From assembly GCF_039595395.1 (NCBI RefSeq), contig NZ_JBCNLP010000001.1, forward strand, positions 1,488,001-1,552,000: DNA of 64,000 bases. The letters are read 5' to 3'. Source of the stretch: Novosphingobium sp. (GTDB lineage Bacteria; Pseudomonadota; Alphaproteobacteria; Sphingomonadales; Sphingomonadaceae). A model generated the notes under the pieces. That model saw only the letters and a list, made by a program, of their open reading frames with translations. It ran no database searches and was not told where the DNA came from. The position numbers and the translations under genes are program-made. Below are positions 41,667 to 50,017 of this stretch, piece by piece; within the stretch, counting starts at the first letter, position 1; each line of letters opens with the position of its first letter.

Positions 41667-43931
41667 TCAGAATTTGCCGTCGAGCGACAGACCCACCGAG
41701 CGGAAGGACTGCGGCCCATAGATCGCGCCGACATTGGCGCCGTTGCTGTAGGGGAAGCTGGTCTGCATCAGCGCGGGCTCATGCACGTTGAACAGGTTGC
41801 GCGCGAAGACGGCCACGGTGAAGCGATCGTCGGCGGTGCGCACGCCCACGCGGCCACCCACCGTCCAGTGCGGACGGAAGGTGCTTTCGGTGAACGAGTT
41901 CGCCTCATAGCGCAGACGCGACTTCCACACCGTATCCAGAGCGAAGAAGCCGTTGACGTTCTCGGTCAGCTTCTGGGTGTATTCGCCCGACAAAGTGAAC
42001 TTGTATTCGGGCGCATAGGCCAACTGCGTGCCGCCGATGTTGGTGCCGTCGGTGCCGAGATAGCCCTTGGGATAGGTCGCCTTGGCCCAGATGAAACCGG
42101 TGTTGAGCGACAGGTTCTGCGTCACCTTGCCGAACAGGTTGATTTCCGCGCCGCGCGATTTCACGCCGTCGATGTTGGTCTGCACGCAGGAGATCGAGCC
42201 CAGGTTGGAGGTGGTGCACTGCTGCGCCTGGAAGTTCTTGATGGTGGAGTAGAACAGGCTGGTGTCCAGCACCCAGCCGCCCAGCAGCGTGCTCTTGAGG
42301 CCCAACTCGTAGGAGGTGGGGATTTCGGGCTGCACCACATAGGGCGCGGCGCCGGTCGGCGTGGCGATCTGGCCACCCTTGAAGCCTTGCGAAGCGGTGG
42401 CATAGACCATCGTCTTGCGGGCCAGATCATATTGCGCGCCCGCCTTCCACGAGAAGCGGTTCACATCGAGCCCGGTGTGGCTGTTGAGCGAACCGGCCAC
42501 ATTGCCCGCCCAGGTGTCCAGCTTCAGCCCGTCCCAGGTGAAGCGGCCGCCCGCGATCAGGCGCAGCTTGTCGCTGGCATGGATCGTGGTCTGGCCATAG
42601 ATCGCCATCGAAGTGTCGGTGACGCGGAAGGCCCCCGTGCCACCCGAAGCCACGGGAATGAACACGCCGGGCGCCGGATGGATCGAGACGGTCAGCGGCT
42701 CGGGCGTGCGGCTCTGGATCTGGTTCGAGTAGAACAGGCCGCCGGTGTATTCCACCGTCTGGCCCGAGGGCGAGGAGATGCGCAGTTCCTGCGTGAACAG
42801 GTCGATCGGGCGGTGCACGTCGCCATTGGCCACCTGCAGCAGCAGCGGGTCGGCGCGGAACACGCTGGTGGCTGCCGCGCTGCCCGATTCCAGGCTCTTG
42901 CGATAGGCGCTGATCGAGGTGATCGTGAAGGGATCGGCCTGATAGTCGACCTGCAGCGAGGCGCCGCCGCTGTAGGTGTGATCGACATAGTTGGCGCTGG
43001 TGCAGAAGTTGCGGTTGCCTTCCGCCGCGGTGATGCCGCAGCTCGCCAGATTGGCCGAGACATTGTCGGGCACGCCCGCCGCCAGCGGGAATGGTGCCGC
43101 GCCGCTGGCTTTCACGAAGGTGAAGAAGTCGCCGCCATTGGTGACGCGGCTCTGGGTGTAGTCGCCGATCAGATTGACGGTCAGCCGTTCGGTGGGCTGC
43201 CACAGCAGGTGGCCGCGCGTGCCCCAGGTGTCATTGGCGGTGTATTTGGCGCTGGTGAGGTTGTAGTCCGGCCCCTGACGCAGATTGCCGAAACCGGCGA
43301 TGCGGATCGCGGCATTGCTGGCCAGCGGCAGGTTGACCACGCCCTGCATCACCTGATTGCCCGACTTCGATCCGGCGGTTCCGGCGTTCGACAGTTCGGT
43401 GCGGACGCGCACGCTCACCTTGTCGAACTCGGGCTTGTTGGTGGTGATGTTGATGACGCCCGCCGAGGTCGTCAGACCGAAGAGCGTGCCCTGCGGCCCC
43501 TTGAGCACTTCCACCCGCGCCACGTCGAACAGGTTGGAGATGTTGGCATTGCCCTGGCTGACCTGATCGACCACGACGCCCACCGAGGCCACCGCGCCCG
43601 CCGAGAAGGTCTGGGTGCCGATGCCGCGGATCGAGCCGCCGCCGCCGGTGTTCTGGCCGGGCGCGGCCTGAATTTCGAGGCTGGGGGCGATGCGGCTGAG
43701 ATCGGTGATGGTGTTGACCTGCTGGCGCTCCAACTGCTTGGAATCGGCCACGGTGATCGAGATCGGCACCTTGGTCACGCTTTCCGAGCGGCGCTGGGCG
43801 GTCACGACGATCTCGCCCAGGCTGGGGGTGTCGGCGGCCTGAGGGGCGGCAGCGTTCTGGGCCATGGCGGGCAGGGCAAACGCGCTCAGTGCGACGCTCG
43901 ACAGCATGGCGGCATGCTTGATGGTGATCAT
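41667..43931 (-). CDS. TonB-dependent receptor, FecA/aromatic-uptake type
   Basis: 754 residues with signal peptide AAMLSSVALSAFALPAMAQ. The plug begins EIVVTAQRRSESVTKVPISITVADSKQLERQQVNTITDLSRIAPSLEI, the sphingomonad subfamily often linked to aromatic or siderophore substrates, and includes VEVLKGPQGTLFGLTTSAGVINITT. The barrel ends FRSVGLSLDGKF with terminal Phe. It lacks the FPDxNxAE signature of the two carbohydrate receptors in the window. It is the downstream neighbour (70 bases) of the aromatic-type catabolic genes on the same strand, which suggests it imports their substrate. Confidence 0.92.
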   Translation of the reverse strand: MITIKHAAMLSSVALSAFALPAMAQNAAAPQAADTPSLGEIVVTAQRRSESVTKVPISITVADSKQLERQQVNTITDLSRIAPSLEIQAAPGQNTGGGGSIRGIGTQTFSAGAVASVGVVVDQVSQGNANISNLFDVARVEVLKGPQGTLFGLTTSAGVINITTNKPEFDKVSVRVRTELSNAGTAGSKSGNQVMQGVVNLPLASNAAIRIAGFGNLRQGPDYNLTSAKYTANDTWGTRGHLLWQPTERLTVNLIGDYTQSRVTNGGDFFTFVKASGAAPFPLAAGVPDNVSANLASCGITAAEGNRNFCTSANYVDHTYSGGASLQVDYQADPFTITSISAYRKSLESGSAAATSVFRADPLLLQVANGDVHRPIDLFTQELRISSPSGQTVEYTGGLFYSNQIQSRTPEPLTVSIHPAPGVFIPVASGGTGAFRVTDTSMAIYGQTTIHASDKLRLIAGGRFTWDGLKLDTWAGNVAGSLNSHTGLDVNRFSWKAGAQYDLARKTMVYATASQGFKGGQIATPTGAAPYVVQPEIPTSYELGLKSTLLGGWVLDTSLFYSTIKNFQAQQCTTSNLGSISCVQTNIDGVKSRGAEINLFGKVTQNLSLNTGFIWAKATYPKGYLGTDGTNIGGTQLAYAPEYKFTLSGEYTQKLTENVNGFFALDTVWKSRLRYEANSFTESTFRPHWTVGGRVGVRTADDRFTVAVFARNLFNVHEPALMQTSFPYSNGANVGAIYGPQSFRSVGLSLDGKF

Positions 43932-44000
43932 AGGTCTCTCCCTTGAATTTTTGTCGTTGGGCAGGTGGAGGCGCTGCGGAAGAGCGCCTCCGCGCAGGTC

Positions 44001-44831
44001 TCAGATTTCGTCGATGACGCGGTTGGTGATGGTGCCGATGACACCGCAGGAGATGTCCACGATGTCGCCCGCCTTCATGTAGAGGGGGGGATTGCGCTTA
44101 TCGCCGACACCGCCCGGCGTCCCGGTGGCGATCACGTCACCGGGGTTGAGCTGGGTGAAGGTGGAGCAATAGGCGATGACCGTGGGGATATCCCAGATCA
44201 TGTCGGAGACCGGCTGGTCCTGCACCAGCTCGCCATTGAGGCGGGTCTGCACGCGGATCGCGCCCAGATCCTCGATCTCGTCGGGGGTGACCAGCGCGGG
44301 GCCGAAAGCGCCGGTGCCGGGCCAGGTCTTGCCGGGCAGGAACTGGATGTTGTGGCGCTGCCAGTCGCGCACGCTGCCATCGTTGAAGGCGGCATAGCCC
44401 GCGACATGATCCCACGCGTTTTCCTTGGCGATGCGGCGGCCCGGCTTGCCGATGATGACGGCCAGTTCGCCCTCATAGTCGAAGCGGATGCTTTCGGGCG
44501 GGCGGACCATCGGCTGGCCATCGGCGATCAGCGAGTCATTCCAGCGGTGGAAGATCGCGGGATGCTCCTTCTGTTCGCGCCCGGTTTCCTTGACATGGCT
44601 GGCGTAGTTGAGGCCGACGCACAGAACCTTGTCGGGATTGGGGATGACGGGCAGCAGCACCACATCCTTGAGCGGATAACTGGCGCCATCCTTGAGCGAG
44701 GCGAGCGCGTTCTGGGCGAGGGCTGCCCTCAGATCAGGCGTGGCGGCGCTGGCCAGATCGACCACGGTCTCGCCTTCAAGACGACCGTAGGAGGGAGTGC
44801 CATCGGGGCGGCGGAAGCTGATGTAACGCAT
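44001..44831 (-). CDS. fumarylacetoacetate hydrolase family protein
   Basis: 276 residues, start at 44831. The conserved fold reads LCVGLNYASHVKETGREQKEHPAIFHRWNDSL (about residues 70-100), FDYEGELAVIIGKPGRRI with the metal-binding Glu pair, and GTGAFGPALVTPDEI plus NPGDVIATGTPGGVG. FAH-family enzymes hydrolyse C-C bonds of acylpyruvates or decarboxylate/hydrate ring-cleavage products in meta pathways. It follows the extradiol dioxygenase by 29 bases in the operon and so likely processes that enzyme's product. Exact reaction (hydrolase, decarboxylase or isomerase) cannot be decided from sequence. Confidence 0.9.
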   Translation of the reverse strand: MRYISFRRPDGTPSYGRLEGETVVDLASAATPDLRAALAQNALASLKDGASYPLKDVVLLPVIPNPDKVLCVGLNYASHVKETGREQKEHPAIFHRWNDSLIADGQPMVRPPESIRFDYEGELAVIIGKPGRRIAKENAWDHVAGYAAFNDGSVRDWQRHNIQFLPGKTWPGTGAFGPALVTPDEIEDLGAIRVQTRLNGELVQDQPVSDMIWDIPTVIAYCSTFTQLNPGDVIATGTPGGVGDKRNPPLYMKAGDIVDISCGVIGTITNRVIDEI

Positions 44832-44860
44832 GGGTCTGTTCTTTCGTTCGAAGCTGGCGA

Positions 44861-45775
44861 TCAGGCGGAGAGGATCGGGGCCGGTTCCCATTCGCGGCGG
44901 AAGCGGAAGGCCTCCTCGGCGGTGCGCAGGCCTGCAAAATCCTTGTCGGAGATGCCCCACTGGTCGATGCGGTTCTCCGGCCAGGTCCAGTCGTCGGGCG
45001 CGCCGGTGGGATAGGTCTCGTCCACCTTGTTGACCGGGGTGGAGTATTCGATCACCGGGCCAAAGGGCGCGATGTAATAGGCATAGACATTGTCGCCCGG
45101 ACCATGGCGACCGGGGCCCCATGCCGGGGCGAACTTGTGGTCGCGCATGCGGCCGATGCCGCGCATCACCGCATCCAGATCCTCCATCTCGAAGGCGATA
45201 TGGTTGAGGCTGGAGAAACCGGCGCGGGCAAAGGCGGTGGAGTGATGCGCATCGTTGCAGCGCACGAAGACCATGCCCTTGGTGCGGTCCGAAACGCGGA
45301 AGCCCAGCACATCCTCCACCAGATGGCCGCTGGCCTCGGCATCGGCGGCGTTGAAGACCACATGGGTCAGTTTCACCGGCACATCGCGCAGGGCATAGGC
45401 GGGGTGGCTGGCCAGCGGCTCGACCTCGGTGGCGCCGACGAGGAAGCGCAGCAATTCGCCCTCGGCCAGTTCGACCACCAGACCCGCGCCGCCGCCCGGA
45501 TCGCGGCTGATGGTGGGGGCGGCGTTCAGGCCCTTTTCTGCGGCGACATGCGCGATCTGCTCGAGCCGGTCCTGCGAGCAGACGAAGGTGGTGGAGCGCA
45601 CAAAACGTTCTGCGTTTTCGCTGAAGGAGACCAGATAGGGGAAGGTCCCGCTGCCGCGCAGATAGTAGGTACCATCCTGCTGGCCACCATCGGCGCAACC
45701 CCAGATGTCGATCATCCACTGATGGGCATGTGCCGCGTCAGGCAGGGCCAGTTCGATGCTGCGAAGTTTCATCAT
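44861..45775 (-). CDS. type I extradiol ring-cleavage dioxygenase (VOC fold)
   Basis: 304 residues from the ATG at 45775 (GAGGGAC upstream). Two VOC modules: the N-terminal one is degenerate, the C-terminal one is catalytic. The 2-His-1-Glu iron site is complete: His138 (KLTHVVF), His192 (NHIAFEM) and Glu243 (VIEYST). The signature WGPGRHGPGDNVYAYYIAPFGPVIEY (219-244) closely follows the BphC/catechol-2,3-dioxygenase pattern. It should cleave a catechol-type ring next to the hydroxyls, giving a ring-opened acid for the FAH protein. It starts 11 bases after the DUF336 gene. Substrate is unknown; the flavin hydroxylase upstream would supply the catechol. Confidence 0.88.
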   Translation of the reverse strand: MMKLRSIELALPDAAHAHQWMIDIWGCADGGQQDGTYYLRGSGTFPYLVSFSENAERFVRSTTFVCSQDRLEQIAHVAAEKGLNAAPTISRDPGGGAGLVVELAEGELLRFLVGATEVEPLASHPAYALRDVPVKLTHVVFNAADAEASGHLVEDVLGFRVSDRTKGMVFVRCNDAHHSTAFARAGFSSLNHIAFEMEDLDAVMRGIGRMRDHKFAPAWGPGRHGPGDNVYAYYIAPFGPVIEYSTPVNKVDETYPTGAPDDWTWPENRIDQWGISDKDFAGLRTAEEAFRFRREWEPAPILSA

Positions 45776-45786
45776 CACTGTGTCCC

Positions 45787-46200
45787 TCAAAAACCGGCGG
45801 CGGCGATGCCCGCCTTGGCCGCCACGTCGTCATGTTCACCCGTGTCGCCGCTGATCCCCACGGCGCCCACGATCTCTCCACCGGTCTTCACCAGCACGCC
45901 GCCCGGCGAGAAGGCGATACGCCCATCCAGCACAACGCTAACACTCTGGAAGAATACGGGATTGCCCTTGGCGCGCTCGGCCAGAACCGAGGTGTCGGCA
46001 TCCATGGCCAGAGCGCCGGCGGCTTTCGCGCGGGCGATGTCGAGCCGGGCGAAGCTGGCGCCATCCTCCCGCGCGAAGGCGATGGGGTGGCCGCCCTTGT
46101 CCAGCACGATGACGGCCAGCGGTTTGAGACTTTGCGCGCGGGCATCGGCCAGCGCCCCGGCGAGGATCGCCTGAGCCTGGGCAAGAGTGAGGGCGCTCAT
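45787..46200 (-). CDS. GlcG/HbpS-family (DUF336) protein
   Basis: 137 residues, all one domain: LTLAQAQAILAGALADARAQSLKPLAVIVLDKGGHPIAFAREDGAS, then RAKAAGALAMDADTS and the glycine-rich C-terminal GGEIVGAVGISGDTGEHDDVAAKAGIAA. No signal peptide. DUF336 proteins occur as haem-binding or accessory proteins in many aromatic and glycolate gene sets; a catalytic role in ring-cleavage pathways has been proposed for some but is not shown by sequence. It begins in an ATGA overlap with the flavin hydroxylase gene, so it is an integral member of the operon. Confidence 0.87.
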   Translation of the reverse strand: MSALTLAQAQAILAGALADARAQSLKPLAVIVLDKGGHPIAFAREDGASFARLDIARAKAAGALAMDADTSVLAERAKGNPVFFQSVSVVLDGRIAFSPGGVLVKTGGEIVGAVGISGDTGEHDDVAAKAGIAAAGF

Positions 46201-47702
46201 GCGGCTTTCTCCATGGTGAGGCCCAGCAGTTGGGCGCGCCGGGCAATCAGGCTTTCCGCCGAACCGGTGCCGAAGACATAGTGATCGGGGCGGACCAGCA
46301 CGGCGGGGGCATCGCGAGCGGTCAGCCATGCGGCAATGGCGCCCTTGTCCCCGAGCGTGGCGAGATCCACGACATTGACGCCCGCCACCGGCTCCGCGCC
46401 CTGTGCGAAGAGCCGCCAGCCATCGCCGGTCACATCGTCCAGCTTGCTGCCATCGGCCAGCACGGGCTGGATAAAGCGCTCGCCCGCGCCTTGGGTGCCT
46501 TCTGCGATGAGGCCGGTGCTGATCGCCGGGATCAGATCGGCGGCGGTTTCCTTGGTTGCAGAAGCCGCGCGGAGGGCCATCTCCGCATCGCGCTGCGCCG
46601 CCAGAGCGGGATCGAGCTGGCAGATATAGCGCCCCACATTCACCGCCGCGCCGATCACGCCGCGCACATGCGGGTCACGCTCGGGCTGATAGGTGTCGAG
46701 GATCGCGGCGTCCGCGCCCTGCCTGGCGATGGCGGCCATCTTCCACGCCAGATTGGCGACATCGCGCAGCCCATGGCACATGCCCTGCCCGAAGAAGGGC
46801 GGGGTCTGATGCGCGGCATCGCCCGCCAGGAAGACATTCCCGACCTGCCACTGATGCGCCACCAGCCCGTGGAAGCGATAGGTGGCGGCGCGCACCACCT
46901 TGTGCGGCACGCCCTGCATCCAGGGCTCGACCAGCGCGGAGACAGCCTCGGGCTGCATCATGGCACTGTCATCCTCGCCGGGCAGCAGCATGAATTCCCA
47001 GCGGCGGTGATTGCCGCGACCGGGCACCACCGTGGCGGGGCGTTTGGGATCGCACATCATCACCGACAGGCGCTGGAGATCGGCAGCGGCAGGCACGCCG
47101 CTGATCGCGGGGAAGCTGACCGGCCCCTCGACCTCGGCATCGACCACCAGCCAGGGTTCCTCGAAATCGAGATCGTCGAGCGCCACGCCCAAGGCTTTGC
47201 GCACCGGGCTGCGCGAACCGTCGCAGGCGATCACCCAGCGGGCCGACAAGGTCTGGGGCTTGCCGCCCTGCGTGTAGGCGATGTGGACGACGCCATCCTC
47301 CTGAGTCAGGCCGGTAAATTCCGCGCCCAGCTTCAGCTCGACATGGCGCATGCCCGCAAAGCCCGCGCGCAGATGGGCTTCCAGCTCGGGCTGATAGAAG
47401 AAGTAATCGTTGGACCAGCCGAAGGGCCGGGCCATGCCCACCGTGCCCATATAGCGGATGACCTGAGCCGAGGCACCGACATGCAGATGCCCGTCGGTAT
47501 CGGCCATATCGCCCAGCACCCGGTCGATCACGCCCGCCGACTGGAACAGCCGCATCATCTCGTGATCGAGATGCACCGCGCGCGGCAGCGGGTAATGCGC
47601 CAGCTCCTTTTCCAGCGCCACCACGCTCAGCCCCTCGCGGCCAAGCAGGTTCGCCGCCAGCGCGCCGACAGGCCCGCAGCCAATGATTGCCACGTCAAAC
47701 AT
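46197..47702 (-). CDS. FAD-dependent aromatic hydroxylase (MhpA-like)
   Basis: 501 residues, start at 47702. FAD-binding motif FDVAIIGCGPVGALAANLLGREG (2-24), the DG motif VIACDGSRSPVRKALG (about 160-175) and the second FAD motif NVFLAGDAAHQTPPFFGQGMCHGLRDVANLAWK (about 275-307). This is the single-component group A hydroxylase family, like 3-(3-hydroxyphenyl)propionate or resorcinol-type hydroxylases, using NAD(P)H and oxygen to add an ortho hydroxyl to a phenol. A C-terminal thioredoxin-like domain ends the protein. It would prepare the substrate for the extradiol dioxygenase encoded two genes downstream. Confidence 0.9.
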   Translation of the reverse strand: MFDVAIIGCGPVGALAANLLGREGLSVVALEKELAHYPLPRAVHLDHEMMRLFQSAGVIDRVLGDMADTDGHLHVGASAQVIRYMGTVGMARPFGWSNDYFFYQPELEAHLRAGFAGMRHVELKLGAEFTGLTQEDGVVHIAYTQGGKPQTLSARWVIACDGSRSPVRKALGVALDDLDFEEPWLVVDAEVEGPVSFPAISGVPAAADLQRLSVMMCDPKRPATVVPGRGNHRRWEFMLLPGEDDSAMMQPEAVSALVEPWMQGVPHKVVRAATYRFHGLVAHQWQVGNVFLAGDAAHQTPPFFGQGMCHGLRDVANLAWKMAAIARQGADAAILDTYQPERDPHVRGVIGAAVNVGRYICQLDPALAAQRDAEMALRAASATKETAADLIPAISTGLIAEGTQGAGERFIQPVLADGSKLDDVTGDGWRLFAQGAEPVAGVNVVDLATLGDKGAIAAWLTARDAPAVLVRPDHYVFGTGSAESLIARRAQLLGLTMEKAA

Positions 47703-47760
47703 GTTTCTATCCCTGTTGGCGGGCGCCTGTCCCCGGCGCCCGGCCTGTATGCGGTTTGTT

Positions 47761-48984
47761 TTACGCCACGGCGGCCTCGGCAGGCGCCTTGTGGAACTGG
47801 CCATCCTTCATGATTGCGGTCAGCCGGTCCTTGTCCTGAAGGATGGCGACATCCTGCGTGGGATCGCCGGAGACCAGCAGCAGGTCGGCCAGATAGCCTT
47901 CCTTCACCTGGCCCACCTTCAGGCCCATCAATTCGCCGCCCAGCGCGGTGGCGGCGTTCAGCGCCTCCACCGGAGAGAAGCCGAAATACTGCACAAAATG
48001 CGAAAGATCGCGGGCGTTGCGGCCATTGGGGTTGAAGGGGAAGCCATAGTCGCCACCGATCAGGATGCGCAGACCCGCAGCCTTCATCTTGGGGACCAGC
48101 ACGGTTTCCAGCTCCATGCGCTCGGCAGCGGAGTTCTTCATCGAACTCATGTCGATATGCGGGGGCGGGGTGGCCTCCAGCGCGGCGACAGACACACCGC
48201 AGCCGGGGCCGTAAAAGATCTCGTCCTTATGGGCGGCCAGCTTTTCAACCATGGCGTCGCTGATGTAGCTGCCGTGGTAGATGATGCGGGCCCCAGCGCG
48301 CAGAGCCAGATCCACCGCCGCATCGGTGTAGGCGTGGCAGGCGATCCACAGGCCGTGTTCGCGGGTGGCCTCGCGCGCGGCGTCCATTTCCTCTTCGGTG
48401 TAGAGGACTTCGCCATGGCTGCCGGGCTTGAGCGCGCTTTCGCCCGAAATCACCAGCTTGATCGAGCCCAGACCCTGATCGGCGCAATATGTCACGAAGG
48501 CGCGCATCGCCTCCGGCCCGCGGCCGTTGAAGACATCGCCGGTGTCGTCGCCATCGGGGCTGCGCTCCAGCGTGGAGGGGATCAGGCGGGGGCCGGGCAC
48601 TTCGCCAGCCAGGATCTTGGGGTTGAGGCGGGCCTCGATGCCGTCGCCCAATGCGCCAGCGGAATAGGCGCTGGTGAAACCGTGATCGAGCAGCACGCGG
48701 GCATTGCGCGTGGCGGCCACTTCCAGTTCCTCGGGCGGCAGGATGAACTGGTGATAGATCTTCTCGACGCTGGAGGCCCAGGTGAGATGGGTATGCGCCT
48801 CGACCATGCCGGGCATCAGCGTGCCGCCCTGACCGTCGATGACGGTGTCGGCTTCGCTGGCGTTGATGGTTTCGGGCGCATAGGCGACTTTGGCGATGGT
48901 GTTGCCGTCGACCAGCACGCTGCCTTCGCGGGCCGGATTGGGGGTGCCGTCAAAGACGCGGATGTTGTGAAAAAGCGTGCTCAC
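47761..48984 (-). CDS. metal-dependent amidohydrolase
   Basis: 407 residues without signal peptide; ATG at 48984. The amidohydrolase-fold metal ligands are visible: HTH in MVEAHTHLTW (about residue 63-65), a Lys in SIKLVISGES (about 176), His in IACHAYTD and IIYHGSYIS, and Asp in LIGGDYGFPFN (about 310). The small N- and C-terminal beta domain (IRVFDGTPNPAREGSVLVDG ... GYLADLLLVSGDPTQD) is typical of the imidazolonepropionase/prolidase-like branch. It could hydrolyse an amide or lactone or act as a hydratase/decarboxylase. It is the first gene of the aromatic-type operon; a CATAGG-N5-CCTATG palindrome lies 114-130 bases upstream of its start. Confidence 0.87.
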   Translation of the reverse strand: MSTLFHNIRVFDGTPNPAREGSVLVDGNTIAKVAYAPETINASEADTVIDGQGGTLMPGMVEAHTHLTWASSVEKIYHQFILPPEELEVAATRNARVLLDHGFTSAYSAGALGDGIEARLNPKILAGEVPGPRLIPSTLERSPDGDDTGDVFNGRGPEAMRAFVTYCADQGLGSIKLVISGESALKPGSHGEVLYTEEEMDAAREATREHGLWIACHAYTDAAVDLALRAGARIIYHGSYISDAMVEKLAAHKDEIFYGPGCGVSVAALEATPPPHIDMSSMKNSAAERMELETVLVPKMKAAGLRILIGGDYGFPFNPNGRNARDLSHFVQYFGFSPVEALNAATALGGELMGLKVGQVKEGYLADLLLVSGDPTQDVAILQDKDRLTAIMKDGQFHKAPAEAAVA

Positions 48985-49097
48985 GAAGCCTCTCCCAAGG
49001 ACTGGTTTGCGGCGCGACCCTGATCGGCGGCGCTCTGTCTTGAAGACGGTTCTGACGCCTTTTTTGCATCAGGTAAAATATGCGTTTTTGGGGTATG

Positions 49098-49114
49098 CAT
49101 AGGGCAGGCCTATG
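49098..49114. promoter_or_regulatory. CATAGG-N5-CCTATG palindrome, probable LysR operator
   Basis: A perfect six-base inverted repeat with a five-base centre (gcagg), upstream of the amidohydrolase operon and just past the LysR gene's stop. It contains a T-N11-A core, the LysR-type binding pattern. A longer version occurs at 54119-54141. Confidence 0.6.
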
Positions 49115-49116
49115 GA

Positions 49117-50001
49117 TCAGGGAGCCAATTGCTCCAGCAGCATGGAGGCCAGCGGATGCAGCGGGCGCCCCTTCACCCAGCGCGCGCCGATCGAGCGTTC
49201 AAAGCTCGCTTCCCGCAGCGGGATCGCGCGCAGCACCCCGATCGACAGTTCCGCCGCCGCCACCTGCATCGGCAGAATGGTGACGCGCGTGCCGCCGCGC
49301 ACAATGGCCTTGGTGGTCAGCAGGGAGTCGCAGCGGATCGCATCGGACGGTACCGCCGCGCCAGCCGCCAGAAACAGCGCATCGACCTGACGGCGAAACG
49401 CTCCCTGCGCTTCGGGCAGAACCCAGCGCAGGCGGGCGGCATCCTTCAGGGAAAAATGATCGGGCAGGCTGTTGTTGGCCCGCCCCACGATCAGCGCGAA
49501 GGGGTCGCGACCCAGCGTCTGCTCATCGATATCGGCGGGCGGTGCCTCGATGGCGGTGGTGACGAAGGCCAGATCGATTTCTCCATCGCGCAGCATGGCG
49601 ATCAGCTCGCGGTCGGGCCTCTCCACCACATTGAGGGTGAGATGCGGCTGATGCATCTCCATCACGCTCAGCGCGCGCGGCAAAAGGCTGACCAGCGCGC
49701 CCGGTGTGCCGCCCACGCGCAGGGGCGCGCCAAGGCCCTTTTGCGCGGCGATCACCTCATGCTCGGCATCGCGCAGCAGATGGTCGAGCATGCGCGCGCG
49801 CGCTTCCAGCGCCTCGCCGGCCGGGGTCAGCACGATGCCGGCGCGGGTGCGCTCGAACAGCTTGGCCCCCAGCCTGGTTTCGAGCTGCGCGATGGCGGCG
49901 GATACGGAGGGTTGGGAAATGTTGAGACTGCGCGCCGCCCCGCTGATCGAGCCTGTCTGGCAGACCTGATGGAAGGTGCGGAGGGCGCGCGGATCGATCA
50001 T
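49117..50001 (-). CDS. LysR-family transcriptional regulator
   Basis: 294 residues. The N-terminal helix-turn-helix reads RALRTFHQVCQTGSISGAARSLNISQPSVSAAIAQLETRLGAKLFERTRAGIVLTPAG, and the effector domain has PLRVGGTPGALVSLLPRAL and GEIDLAFVTTAI. The start is the ATG at 50001. It begins 16 bases after the stop of the GH106 gene on the same strand, so the two are probably cotranscribed, and it lies just upstream of the aromatic-type operon, whose palindrome it likely binds. The effector would be expected to be a pathway aromatic acid or a sugar-derived product; nothing in sequence decides this. Confidence 0.93.
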   Translation of the reverse strand: MIDPRALRTFHQVCQTGSISGAARSLNISQPSVSAAIAQLETRLGAKLFERTRAGIVLTPAGEALEARARMLDHLLRDAEHEVIAAQKGLGAPLRVGGTPGALVSLLPRALSVMEMHQPHLTLNVVERPDRELIAMLRDGEIDLAFVTTAIEAPPADIDEQTLGRDPFALIVGRANNSLPDHFSLKDAARLRWVLPEAQGAFRRQVDALFLAAGAAVPSDAIRCDSLLTTKAIVRGGTRVTILPMQVAAAELSIGVLRAIPLREASFERSIGARWVKGRPLHPLASMLLEQLAP

Positions 50002-50017
50002 CGTCAAGAGTTTAGCC

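Noticed and set aside
44001..45719. An apparent 572-residue fusion reaching from the FAH gene across the dioxygenase gene
   Set aside because: Only the last 276 residues have FAH content; the upstream part is an out-of-frame reading of the dioxygenase gene, which is intact in its own frame with its own start and iron ligands.
45787..48984. The aromatic-type operon read as a homogentisate pathway
   Set aside because: No homogentisate dioxygenase of the cupin type is present; the ring-cleavage enzyme is a VOC-fold type I extradiol dioxygenase, so a meta-cleavage route fits better.
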